Shown here piece after piece: positions 43,025 through 51,757 of a stretch of DNA of 64,000 nucleotides. The translations under genes and the position numbers were made by a program. Within the stretch, counting starts at the first letter, position 1. Each line of letters starts with the position of its first letter. The notes beneath the pieces are model-generated. The model was given only the letters and a program-made list of their open reading frames with translations. It searched no databases and was not told where the DNA came from. The stretch is from Chryseobacterium indoltheticum (GTDB lineage: Bacteria > Bacteroidota > Bacteroidia > Flavobacteriales > Weeksellaceae), in contig NZ_CP033929.1 in NCBI RefSeq assembly GCF_003815915.1, forward strand, positions 3,472,001 through 3,536,000. The letters are read 5' to 3'.

Positions 43025-43702
43025 TTATAACTGTTCAGGAGGAAGGTCATTTTTGTGACGGGTACCAAGGTCTGAAATTTTTCTTGATATTTTATATTTT
43101 CCGTAAAATGACAAATTCAGTACATCATATTTTTTCATAAGCCTGTCAATTTTTGTAATACACTGTTTCAGCTTCTTAAACTCTTCATCAAGCTCCCGAG
43201 TGGCATTTTGTGTTGTATCTATGGTGAGACCGGCATCATAGGCTTTGGCATCAAAATTTGTGATCGCGTTCTGCCACTCCTGCAGTTCTGCAGCAGTAAC
43301 GTAATCTGGGCTAAGGCTTACCTTATTATCTGCCACCAGCTTGTACAACTTATCGCAATAGATTTTTGCCTCTACGCCGCTCAGACGCTGTATTTTAGAT
43401 TTATTGGTAGTGAGCTGTTTACTAAGAGGGCTGTCTTTCCCGTCAAAAAAATCTGCTGCGGTATTGGCATAAGCTACAGTAAGATTAATCATCAATGCTT
43501 TAGCATTGGTCTTGAGAGCGGTATTTGCAGTAGTATCGATGTTCTGAACTCCTGCTATTACATCAATATTTTCAATGAAAGTATTGAGCTCTGATACTCT
43601 GACGATAAGAGGATTATTTTCTGCATATGCTGCCTGCTCAACAGAAAAAAGTTGTTTTAATGTTTTGGCCATCTCCAGCCGATTGGTTTGTTTTGTCGTC
43701 AT
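43025..43702 (-). CDS. Helical protein of unknown function
   Basis: The 225-aa product has no signal or membrane segment and is Ala/Lys/Asp-rich and mostly helical, starting TTKQTNRLEMAKTLKQLF and ending KYKISRKISDLGTRHKND. Proteins of this shape with an NRLxM start occur in many Bacteroidetes without known role (from memory). It has nothing in common with sugar genes. It sits in the segment that separates the aminotransferase remnant from the intact gene, so it is probably cargo of that insertion. Confidence 0.65.
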   Translation of the reverse strand: MTTKQTNRLEMAKTLKQLFSVEQAAYAENNPLIVRVSELNTFIENIDVIAGVQNIDTTANTALKTNAKALMINLTVAYANTAADFFDGKDSPLSKQLTTNKSKIQRLSGVEAKIYCDKLYKLVADNKVSLSPDYVTAAELQEWQNAITNFDAKAYDAGLTIDTTQNATRELDEEFKKLKQCITKIDRLMKKYDVLNLSFYGKYKISRKISDLGTRHKNDLPPEQL

Positions 43703-43724
43703 TGTGTTTTTATTTAAATTTTAT

Positions 43725-43732
43725 CAAATGTA
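43725..43732 (-). promoter_or_regulatory. -7 box of the 225-aa gene
   Basis: TACATTTG on the - strand, 22 bp before the ATG, matches TAnnTTTG. It would let the inserted gene be transcribed independently of the polysaccharide operon. Confidence 0.4.
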
Positions 43733-43871
43733 TAAAATTTTCACACAAAACAGTAATTAAAATCAACAAACACTACTATTTACAATAAATACATCAAACG
43801 AAAACAAGCATTAGTAATGAATGTATTGCATGGATTGCAGAACTAGAAGAAATTAAGATTTATATCATTCT

Positions 43872-44012
43872 TTAAAAACACTGAAATTGACTATTTAAAC
43901 TCATCAATCTTTTCACCTTGTGATGTACCCACCTTTTTTGTAAAGTGTCTTCAATAAAATAGAACTCATTCCAAGATTTATGAGGTAGTGAAAGCCAAAT
44001 TTTGTCATTCAT
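43872..44012 (-). pseudogene. 5' remnant of a second PglE-like aminotransferase gene
   Basis: From ATG 44012 the - strand reads MNDKIWLSLPHKSWNEFYFI then EDTLQKRWV, which aligns with KKKIWLSPPHLSGNELYFI and EDAFEKNWI of the intact gene at 42319. After RWV a one-base shift restores TSQGEKIDEFK, matching the next part (TSLGNNINEFE), and then hits a stop. Homology ends there. It begins 30 bp after the stop of the PglC-like gene, the place where the working aminotransferase gene would be expected. The rest of 43703-44042 holds just the promoter box of the 225-aa gene. Confidence 0.75.
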
Positions 44013-44042
44013 TATCTGACTTTTAATTCTATTACGAATAAA

Positions 44043-44594
44043 CTATTTTTTTATTCTATCCCCTTGTCCTTTCCCACCTACGGTAGCAAAAATATATTTA
44101 ATATAATCTGAAACCGTTAAATTCTGCAGCATTTCAGCATCTTTTTCTGCCAATTTTACAGGAGTAGACATATCAATTTCGTTAATTTGGGCAAGCCCCG
44201 TAATTCCAGGAACAGCATTATAAACGCCTCTTTTATCTCTTTCTTTAATCAATTCCGTTTGATTATACAAATTTGGTCTAGGTCCTACCAAACTCATATC
44301 TCCTGTTAAAACATTTATCAGTTGTGGAAGTTCATCCAATTTAGATTTACGCAGAAAACTTCCAAATTTAGTAATTGAAATATCCTTTGAAAGATGCGTT
44401 GCTACAGATTTTGTATTCACAGGCATCGTACGGAATTTTATTAATTTAAAAGGTTTTTTAAAGCGCCCTACTCTTTCCTGGACAAAAATCGGTGAACCTG
44501 TATCAAACAAACCGATGATATAGAGGATAATTAAAATTGGCCATAAGAACAGTAAACCAAAGAATGCAAAAAGGAAATCAAATATGCGTATCAT
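44043..44594 (-). CDS. PglC-like initiating sugar phosphotransferase, upstream block
   Basis: The 183-aa product is a mono-topic phosphoglycosyltransferase: helix [52 protein letters not shown] with the catalytic Asp-Glu, and [25 protein letters not shown], which is characteristic of PglC/WbpL-like enzymes. It transfers a HexNAc-phosphate to undecaprenyl phosphate, beginning the repeat unit. The gene in front encodes a 4-keto-sugar reductase or epimerase, a common pair. Confidence 0.9.
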   Translation of the reverse strand: MIRIFDFLFAFFGLLFLWPILIILYIIGLFDTGSPIFVQERVGRFKKPFKLIKFRTMPVNTKSVATHLSKDISITKFGSFLRKSKLDELPQLINVLTGDMSLVGPRPNLYNQTELIKERDKRGVYNAVPGITGLAQINEIDMSTPVKLAEKDAEMLQNLTVSDYIKYIFATVGGKGQGDRIKK

Positions 44595-44619
44595 ATGCTT
44601 AAATTCAGTTATTAATATT

Positions 44620-45522
44620 TTATTTGGTTTTAAAACTTTTTATTGTTTTTATTAATCCTTCTTCTGCAGAAAAAGGAAGTTTGTCAATTCCTAATGCAGA
44701 TTTTATTTTTTGGTTGGAAACCACATAAGATTCAGTTAATTTTTTCAATCTTTCTGTGTTTAAAGGTAGATGCAATTTATCTCCAAAGCCAGCAATTCCT
44801 TCAATTAAATCTTTTGAAATCTTCCACAATTTGGCTGTTTTGCCTAGCGCTATGTTTATTGTTAAGATGAGTTCATTTGTAGAGATTGACTTGTCATCCG
44901 CAAAGTTATAAATCCCAGACGGTATATTTTTTTTGAGCATTTGATGAATCAGAAAATTAAGATTATCAATACTTAAAAACGATCTCTTATTTTCAAAAGC
45001 CGCCAAAGGCCAAGGAATTCCTTTTTCCACTAACTTGTACAAAAGGTTGAGGTTTCCTTTGTTACCCGGACCGTGAATCATACATGGACGAATAATGTAT
45101 ACTTTTTTACCTTCTGGCAACTTCTGATTGGTAATGTAATTTTCCGCTTCTATTTTAGATTTCCCATAGTGAGTGATTGGATTTGGCTCTACATCTTCTG
45201 TTAAACTATCTACTACTGTATCAGCTGCTGCTTTTACAGAACTGAAATAAAAAAACTTTTTAATATCCGAAACTAAAAATTCATTAAATAATTCTATGGT
45301 CAAGTCACGGTTTACTTTATAATATTCATCAGGATTTGAAACATCTGAGGTATCGTGTGCTTTACCAGCCAGGTGGATTACTGCATCTGAATTCTGATCA
45401 ATTTTGCTTTTCCATTCATCATTACGTAATGATACATTAGATATATTTACATTTTGATTATCTAAATAATATGATAAATTTGTTCCTACAAAACCACTGT
45501 GGCCTGTTATGATTACTTTCAT
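44620..45522 (-). CDS. NAD-dependent epimerase/reductase (extended SDR)
   Basis: The 300-aa product has the Rossmann motif GHSGFVGTN, HLAGKAHD, FSSVKAA and the catalytic pair in YGKSKIEAE. It lies between the L-FucNAc-type transferase and the PglC-like gene. Enzymes in this place (WbpV/WreQ-like) reduce UDP-4-keto-6-deoxy-GlcNAc to UDP-QuiNAc, or epimerise at C4. Either would make the substrate of the PglC-like enzyme. If it is a reductase, it competes with the PglE-like aminotransferase for the same keto-sugar. Confidence 0.8.
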   Translation of the reverse strand: MKVIITGHSGFVGTNLSYYLDNQNVNISNVSLRNDEWKSKIDQNSDAVIHLAGKAHDTSDVSNPDEYYKVNRDLTIELFNEFLVSDIKKFFYFSSVKAAADTVVDSLTEDVEPNPITHYGKSKIEAENYITNQKLPEGKKVYIIRPCMIHGPGNKGNLNLLYKLVEKGIPWPLAAFENKRSFLSIDNLNFLIHQMLKKNIPSGIYNFADDKSISTNELILTINIALGKTAKLWKISKDLIEGIAGFGDKLHLPLNTERLKKLTESYVVSNQKIKSALGIDKLPFSAEEGLIKTIKSFKTK

Positions 45523-45540
45523 AATTTTTTTAGCTACTAA

Positions 45541-46746
45541 TTATTTAGATATTATACTTTCTAAGTTTGAAATACACGCCGACATTTTAAAATATCTTTC
45601 ATAATATGCCCTACTGTTTTCACCTACTACTCTAAGCTCGTCAGCAGATAAAGAAGATGCTTTAAGTATCGTTTCAGATAAACCCACGTAATCTCCTGCA
45701 GGAACTGTAAAACCACATTCTGCATCAATTATATTTTCGCTACCTTCTCCATTTAGCATTGCCACAATAGGTTTTGATGCACTCATGTAAGCCTGTAATT
45801 TCGCAGGTACCGTAAGGTTAAATATTGGATCATCCTTCAAGGTAACCAACATTACATCTGCCTTATCAAAAAAACTGGACATTGCTTCAACCGGAAATCT
45901 CCCCATAATACTTATAGTATCATTGAGATTATTATGATCTACGAAGTCTTTAACAAACGGCATTTTTCGGCCATCTCCAACTAAAATAAACTGAATATGT
46001 TTTTTATCTTTCAATTCAAGAGCGGCTTTCATTATACTATCTAAATCTTGAGCTTCTCCTATATTACCAGCAAACATTACCTTGAATCCTTCAGGTAATT
46101 CCGGAATAGGAAAATTCTTATTCCCTTCAGAAATTGCATCTTCAGCCCAATTGGGAAAGTATACTATCTTATCATCAAAGTTTCCTTTTTCATTAATTGC
46201 CCCCCTAAAACCTTTAGATGTTATTAAAATTTTCTCTGCATTTTCATAGAACTTTTTAATGACATTGGTATAATAATTCAGAACAAATTTATTTTTAACT
46301 CCTCCAGCAATAGATAAGCTCTCCGGCCATAAATCCATTACCCAGAAATAAACAGGAGTTTTCCAGATTTTATTTATTAATAAAGCGGGATAGTATTGTG
46401 TAATCGGAGATGGCTCGTGAACAATTACAGCATCAAAACGATTGTTTAAACCCAAAAAGAAGGCTTTAATAGATGCAAAAAAAGCAAAGCTATAATAATT
46501 AGCAAATAATCTTATACCACTACCTTTTCCTCTGGGCAATAATATTGATCTGATTATTTTAACTCCATTAATTACTTGTTTTCTATTTTTGAAAATGCCA
46601 TACCCTTCAAATATTTCACCTTCTGGATAATTCGGCAGACCCGTAAGTACTGTAACATCATGACCGCGGTTTTGCATTTCAAAAGCCAAATCATTACTTT
46701 TAAAATTTTCGGGATAAAAATATTGGGTAACTATTAAAATTTTCAC
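45541..46746 (-). CDS. Glycosyltransferase family 4, WbuB-like
   Basis: The 401-aa product starts with GTG and has VTQYFYPENFKSNDLAFE, GLPNYPEG and GSGIRLFANYYSFA, the signature of WbuB-type transferases, and a donor domain with FAGNIGEAQDL and VAMLNGEGSENI. In E. coli and other bacteria WbuB follows fnlABC and adds L-FucNAc. The same order (capE, capF, capG, this gene) is seen here, so L-FucNAc is the likely donor sugar. Confidence 0.85.
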   Translation of the reverse strand: MKILIVTQYFYPENFKSNDLAFEMQNRGHDVTVLTGLPNYPEGEIFEGYGIFKNRKQVINGVKIIRSILLPRGKGSGIRLFANYYSFAFFASIKAFFLGLNNRFDAVIVHEPSPITQYYPALLINKIWKTPVYFWVMDLWPESLSIAGGVKNKFVLNYYTNVIKKFYENAEKILITSKGFRGAINEKGNFDDKIVYFPNWAEDAISEGNKNFPIPELPEGFKVMFAGNIGEAQDLDSIMKAALELKDKKHIQFILVGDGRKMPFVKDFVDHNNLNDTISIMGRFPVEAMSSFFDKADVMLVTLKDDPIFNLTVPAKLQAYMSASKPIVAMLNGEGSENIIDAECGFTVPAGDYVGLSETILKASSLSADELRVVGENSRAYYERYFKMSACISNLESIISK

Positions 46747-46750
46747 GTTC

Positions 46751-47890
46751 CTAAATTTCTTCTGACCAAACAGTTCTTTTAATATAATCAGTATATGAAA
46801 TAATAATTCTCACCACTTTTTCAGAAACATTCGGCATTGAATAATCAGAAACAGGTCTGAAATTTCTTTCTGTTCCTATTTTTTGTTGTAAAACCTGAGT
46901 TAACCCCTGCAAAATACGTTCTGGAGACAAGCCCACCATCATTACACTTGCTTCTTCCATTGCTTCCGGTCTTTCATGCGCCTGACGAATATTCAAAGCT
47001 CTGAAATTTAATATTGATGACTCTTCAGAAATAGTTCCTGAATCAGAAAGTACGGCATACGCTCTCTTTTGCAAAGCATTATAATCGTGAAAACCTAGTG
47101 GCTTCAAAAACTGAATCTCTGGACGCATCTCAATCTGCATCTTGTCAATCATATTTTGAGTACGTGGATGCGTAGAAACAATAATAGTATATTGATATTT
47201 TTCAGCAATCGCATTTAAAGAAGCCATTAATCCTTTAAAATTCTTTTCAGAATTGATATTTTCTTCACGGTGAGCAGATACTACAAAGAATTTACCTTCT
47301 TCTAAATTTAATTTTTCAAGGACATTCGAAGCATCAATTTGTGGTAGGTAATGATTCAGAACTTCAAACATTGGAGACCCTGTTTTGATGATTCTATCCG
47401 CAGGCAATCCTTCTCTTAAAAGATATTCTCTTGCAATGTCTGAATACGTTAAATTGATATCTGAGGTATGATCTACTATTTTACGGTTCGTTTCTTCAGG
47501 AACCCTTTGGTCAAAACATCTGTTTCCTGCCTCCATATGGAAAATAGGAATATGTCTTTTCTTCGCCGGAATCGCACACAAACATGAATTGGTATCTCCT
47601 AAAACCAAAAACGCATCGGGTTTTAGCTCTTCCAACAAAGGATCTATTTTAATTAAAATATTTCCTACCGTTTCTGTGGCTGTCTTTCCTGCTGCTTCTA
47701 AGAAATAATCCGGCTTACGAAGTCCTAAATCTTCAAAAAAGATCTGATTTAGTTCGTAGTCGTAGTTTTGTCCTGTATGAACGATGATATGTTCTACTGC
47801 TTCAGAAGCATCTAAAGCATCTAAAACTCTTGATAATCTAATAATTTCTGGACGGGTTCCTACGACCGTCATTACTTTTAGTTTTTTCAT
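46751..47890 (-). CDS. capG: UDP-N-acetyl-L-fucosamine synthase (C2 epimerase), CapG/FnlC-type
   Basis: From ATG 47890 the product is 379 aa, a WecB-like non-hydrolysing 2-epimerase (VMTVVGTRPEIIRLSRV, HTGQNYD, LGDTNSCL, HMEAGNRCFDQRVPEETNR, SDSGTISEES). GNRCFDQRVPEE and RCFD in place of the WecB form separate CapG/FnlC from GlcNAc epimerases. It does the last step to UDP-L-FucNAc. An in-frame start at 47911 is possible, but MKKLKVMTVVGTRPE is the family start. Confidence 0.9.
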   Translation of the reverse strand: MKKLKVMTVVGTRPEIIRLSRVLDALDASEAVEHIIVHTGQNYDYELNQIFFEDLGLRKPDYFLEAAGKTATETVGNILIKIDPLLEELKPDAFLVLGDTNSCLCAIPAKKRHIPIFHMEAGNRCFDQRVPEETNRKIVDHTSDINLTYSDIAREYLLREGLPADRIIKTGSPMFEVLNHYLPQIDASNVLEKLNLEEGKFFVVSAHREENINSEKNFKGLMASLNAIAEKYQYTIIVSTHPRTQNMIDKMQIEMRPEIQFLKPLGFHDYNALQKRAYAVLSDSGTISEESSILNFRALNIRQAHERPEAMEEASVMMVGLSPERILQGLTQVLQQKIGTERNFRPVSDYSMPNVSEKVVRIIISYTDYIKRTVWSEEI

Positions 47891-47962
47891 ATAGCTAATG
47901 GCTGTTGGCATTTGGCGATTCGCTTCTGCCTTTCAGCTGTTGATTTATTTAAATTGATATTC

Positions 47963-49081
47963 TTAAACTTCAAGAAAATACGTATCTGCATCTTCTGGAT
48001 TGAATGCTTCGTTGATCCAGAAAATAGTGTACAGTTCTTCGTTTCCGATATTTTTAATATTATGGGTATACCAGATTGGCATATCTACATAAGCAGGTTC
48101 GTTACCATCAAGATAAAAATCTAATACTTCGTCAGTATCAATTTTTCTCAGTTGAATTAAAGCTTTTCCTTTAATTACGGCAAAACGCTCGATCTTTCTG
48201 GTGTGATAATGGTTTCCTCTGGTAATTCCGGGAACAGTGGTTGAAAATGAGCATTGTCCCCCGATCCCTAATCGAATTACTTCCACAAAAGCTCCGCGAG
48301 GATCTGTGTGTTGGGTGAATTTTACCGGATAATGGGTTTTGTAATCGATGTATGATCGAAATGTATTGAATAAATTATGTTCAAATGTATTATTGATCAC
48401 AGGAATTTCTCCGCCATCAAAATATTTTGTTTTATAATCATTTAATAATACTAGAACTTCTGAAACTTTTTTTGTTGCTGTAGCATCTATAACGAATTCC
48501 GGTTTGCTGTTGCCTTCTCTTATTTCGTTAACAATCGTATCTACCAATTCCTGAACATAAATTAATTTCACCTCACCATCGTTGGCAATTGTTGGTGTTT
48601 CACCATGCGTCAGCTGATGACAGAACGTAGCAACAAATGAATTATAGAATGGTTTTCCGAAAGCACCGAAAACATTAGGAATAATTAATCCTGTAATTTT
48701 ACCGCCATTCTCTTCTGCCCAATTGGCTAAAGCTTGTCTTCCTTCTTTTTTTGATTTTCCGTATAGATTATCTCTTTCTTCCTGTGTTGAAGAAGAAATC
48801 ATAACATGAGCTTTTGAATTGGCTCTTTTCAGGGAATCAACTAGTTTTTGAGCTAATCCAACATTAGTTTCATAGATAAATTGCTCATTTTCGTGACGGT
48901 TCATTGCAGCCAAATGGATAATAACATCACAATTTGCAACAAATTGATCTAGTTCATTTTCGTTTTCAAAATATTCTTTTTGAAAATCTATTCTTTGAAA
49001 TTCCTCAGGAAACAGTCCTAAAGTGTTGTACAAATGTTTTCCAACAAAACCATTTTGACCGGTAATTCCGATTTTTTTCAT
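47963..49081 (-). CDS. capF: Bifunctional reductase/epimerase, CapF/FnlB-type
   Basis: The 372-aa product has an N-terminal SDR domain (GITGQNGFVGKHL, VIHLAAMNRH, YGKSKKEGRQ) and a C-terminal cupin domain of ~110 residues (FSTTVPGITRGNHYHTRKIERF with His metal ligands). This fusion defines CapF, which epimerises and reduces the product of CapE to UDP-N-acetyl-L-talosamine. It lies between the WxcM-like gene and capG. Confidence 0.93.
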   Translation of the reverse strand: MKKIGITGQNGFVGKHLYNTLGLFPEEFQRIDFQKEYFENENELDQFVANCDVIIHLAAMNRHENEQFIYETNVGLAQKLVDSLKRANSKAHVMISSSTQEERDNLYGKSKKEGRQALANWAEENGGKITGLIIPNVFGAFGKPFYNSFVATFCHQLTHGETPTIANDGEVKLIYVQELVDTIVNEIREGNSKPEFVIDATATKKVSEVLVLLNDYKTKYFDGGEIPVINNTFEHNLFNTFRSYIDYKTHYPVKFTQHTDPRGAFVEVIRLGIGGQCSFSTTVPGITRGNHYHTRKIERFAVIKGKALIQLRKIDTDEVLDFYLDGNEPAYVDMPIWYTHNIKNIGNEELYTIFWINEAFNPEDADTYFLEV

Positions 49082-49155
49082 ATTTAAATTGCTTTTAGCT
49101 TTTGGCTTCTAGCTCTGGTTATTACAACCATCTGCTACAATATAATTTTTATAAT

Positions 49156-49566
49156 TTAGATATTGTCAAAGTAATCTAAACTGTATCTAAACTCATCATT
49201 GATTTCTCCTAAATCAAAATCAGCTAAGACCAGAAGTTTACTGTTATCTTCCTTCGCCTGAATCGCAGTAATATAACCTGACGGAATATGAAGGTAAGTT
49301 AAGACATCATCTGTTAAAAGATATTTCTGTACTGTTAAATTTTTCGAAGGATTTGTAAAATCATCTACAGCAATCACAGAAATACTAAAACTTCCTTTCA
49401 TACAAGCAAACCATCTCTGTTCAACCATATGCCCCTGCCAACCACGAATAAAATCTGTCGAATGATTTTCAATCGTATAGATTCTTTTGATCTGTGAGGC
49501 ATTAAAATCATTGTTGTACGTAATGATTCCTCTCTCGTCCTGATGTTTTTTACCTTCTAACAGCAT
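49156..49566 (-). CDS. WxcM/FdtA-like cupin protein
   Basis: The 136-aa single-domain cupin has HQDERGIITYNNDF, GWQGHMVEQRWFACMKGSF and HIPSGYITAIQA. It belongs to the WxcM C-terminal/FdtA-like sugar ketoisomerase and epimerase group. Inserted between capE and capF, it probably acts on the 4-keto intermediates or helps CapF, but no reaction has been shown by sequence alone. It is not part of the minimal CapEFG pathway. Confidence 0.78.
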   Translation of the reverse strand: MLLEGKKHQDERGIITYNNDFNASQIKRIYTIENHSTDFIRGWQGHMVEQRWFACMKGSFSISVIAVDDFTNPSKNLTVQKYLLTDDVLTYLHIPSGYITAIQAKEDNSKLLVLADFDLGEINDEFRYSLDYFDNI

Positions 49567-49611
49567 CGATTTCCTTTTAACTTTTAACTTGGCTCTTTTA
49601 CCTTTTACTTT

Positions 49612-50649
49612 CTAATAAGGATACTGCATTACATCTTCCCCAAAAACTTCTTTTCGGATAAGGGGTAAAGTAGAAATCAGTTTTTTCAAGCCTTCTACAC
49701 CTTGCTGCTCAGTATTATGTGAATGATAATCTTCAATTTGCGCAACTTCTTCCTCACCTTCAGAAAAATATTGAGCATAATTCAAGTCTCTATTATCTGC
49801 AGGAACACGGTAAAAATCGCCCATATCTTCTGCTTTGGCCATTTCTTCACGAGTACACAAAGTTTCGTATAATTTTTCTCCGTGACGTGTTCCGATTACC
49901 TGCACAGGAACTTCTTTACCTGTTAATTCAATTAATGCTTTTGCCAAATCACCAATACTTCCCGCCGGAGCTTTGTTTACAAATAAATCTCCAGGATTTG
50001 CATGTTCGAAAGCAAATAAAACCAAGTCAACAGCATCTTCCAATGACATAAAAAATCTTGACATATTAGGATCTGTAATTGTAATAGGCTCTCCTTTTTG
50101 AATCTGATTTAAAAACAATGGAATTACAGAGCCTCGTGAAGCCATCACATTTCCGTAACGGGTAAGGCAAACCACGGTTTCAGATGTATTCCTAGATTCT
50201 GCAACGGCTACCTTTTCCATCATCGCTTTGGAAATCCCCATTGCATTGATCGGATATGCGGCTTTATCGGTTGAAAGACAAATTACTTTCTGTACTTTAT
50301 TCGCAGTAGCTGCACGAATTACATTTTGAGTTCCCTCAACATTAGTCTTCACAGCCTGCATTGGAAAAAATTCGCAAGATGGAACTTGTTTTAATGCTGC
50401 TGCATGAAAAATATAGTCAACACCTCTTGTTGCTGGCTCTACACTAGCATAGTCTCTTACATCACCGATATAATATTTTATTTTATCGTTTTTGTATAAG
50501 TTTCTCATATCATCCTGCTTTTTCTCATCACGAGAAAAAATACGGATTTCTTTGAAGTGATCGGTTTGTAAGAATCTGTTGAGAACGGCTGTTCCGAAAG
50601 AGCCGGTTCCACCTGTAATTAAAAGGGTTTTATTTTTTATTGAGTTCAT
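49612..50649 (-). CDS. capE: UDP-GlcNAc 4,6-dehydratase/5-epimerase, CapE/FnlA-type
   Basis: The 345-aa product is a short dehydratase without membrane helices. Visible: GGTGSFGTAV (residues 13-22), YIFHAAALKQVPSCE, STDKAAYPINAMGISKAMMEK and TRYGNVMASRGSVIPLF. AAYPINAMG and the short length match CapE/FnlA rather than the membrane-bound CapD/WbpM. It starts UDP-L-FucNAc synthesis, with capF and capG downstream. Spacers to its neighbours contain A-rich micro-repeats. Confidence 0.92.
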   Translation of the reverse strand: MNSIKNKTLLITGGTGSFGTAVLNRFLQTDHFKEIRIFSRDEKKQDDMRNLYKNDKIKYYIGDVRDYASVEPATRGVDYIFHAAALKQVPSCEFFPMQAVKTNVEGTQNVIRAATANKVQKVICLSTDKAAYPINAMGISKAMMEKVAVAESRNTSETVVCLTRYGNVMASRGSVIPLFLNQIQKGEPITITDPNMSRFFMSLEDAVDLVLFAFEHANPGDLFVNKAPAGSIGDLAKALIELTGKEVPVQVIGTRHGEKLYETLCTREEMAKAEDMGDFYRVPADNRDLNYAQYFSEGEEEVAQIEDYHSHNTEQQGVEGLKKLISTLPLIRKEVFGEDVMQYPY

Positions 50650-50650
50650 T

Positions 50651-51757
50651 TTATTGAGCGTGTTTTTTTAGTATCTCTAAATATTTTTTTGTACGATCCA
50701 TACTTGTTCCAAATCGTTTTAAATTTTCTGTTCCTTTTGTAATAAGACTTTCATTTAGTTCTTTATTACAATGTATTTTTATTACAGCCGTAGCATATTC
50801 TTTTGGATTTAAAGCTGAGCAGTACAACGCTGCGTCTCCACAAATATCTCTTGCAAAACTCATATCTGAACAAACCATTGGTACTTTCATAAACATTGCT
50901 TCTAAGTAGGTCGTGGAAAAAATCTCTAATAATGTTGGCATAAAAAGAATGTTCATTTTAGTATATAATGATGGTAAATTTACCAATTCTACTTTTCCCA
51001 AATAATTAATATACATATTGTATTTCTCATCAAAATTAAAATCTTTTTTACTTGCTGAAATATGAAATTTAAAATATAAATTGCTATTAATTTTTAACAT
51101 TTCATCAATTACCGAAGGAATAATATCTAAATTTTTGTGAGGATAATTAGCAGATAAACACAATATATCTAATTCTGTCTTTTGAAAAAACTCTAACTCC
51201 TGCCATCTTTTACGATTGTCAAATATGCTATTTAGGGTATTACTAACAACATATTTTTTTATTTTTTGGGAAACAAAAAATCTTTTGGCAGCGTCCTCAG
51301 TTTCAAAAATTAGAGAATCACTATTTTTCTTAAAAAGGTAAGTTTTAAGAGTGTTTATTAATTGATGTTTAACTCTTTCTTTTATACTCAATATTTTATA
51401 AAAAATACTGTCTCTGTATAAAATATAACCATAAGCAAAACCAACTACTTTTGGGAAGTTACTTTTATGATAAGAAGGACCGAATGTTGTAAAAATAACA
51501 TCAGGTTTAATTGTATTTTCTATTTTTTTTACCTCTCGTTTTCTTTTTAAAATACTCAAATACTCTTTTGAATTAAGCTCATAAAATTTAAAATTAGCTG
51601 GAAAATGTTTTTTATCAATTTGAGCAGAACTATTTGGAGATTGGATAATATGATATTCGTTAGCAAGTTCCAACACAAACAAATCGTTTAAAAACGATAT
51701 CGCAACTTGCAAGCCCCCGCCAGCAAATAAATTAGAATTATCAATAATTATTTTCAT
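50651..51757 (-). CDS. Glycosyltransferase family 4
   Basis: The 368-aa product has an N-terminal IIIDNSNLFAGGGLQVAISFL, as in GT4 proteins that start with a Gly-rich loop, and a donor site with FMPTLLEIFSTTYLEAMFMKVP and DMSFARDICGDAALYC. It ends 1 bp before capE begins. Sugar specificity is unknown. It is AT-rich compared with capE-capG. Confidence 0.83.
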   Translation of the reverse strand: MKIIIDNSNLFAGGGLQVAISFLNDLFVLELANEYHIIQSPNSSAQIDKKHFPANFKFYELNSKEYLSILKRKREVKKIENTIKPDVIFTTFGPSYHKSNFPKVVGFAYGYILYRDSIFYKILSIKERVKHQLINTLKTYLFKKNSDSLIFETEDAAKRFFVSQKIKKYVVSNTLNSIFDNRKRWQELEFFQKTELDILCLSANYPHKNLDIIPSVIDEMLKINSNLYFKFHISASKKDFNFDEKYNMYINYLGKVELVNLPSLYTKMNILFMPTLLEIFSTTYLEAMFMKVPMVCSDMSFARDICGDAALYCSALNPKEYATAVIKIHCNKELNESLITKGTENLKRFGTSMDRTKKYLEILKKHAQ

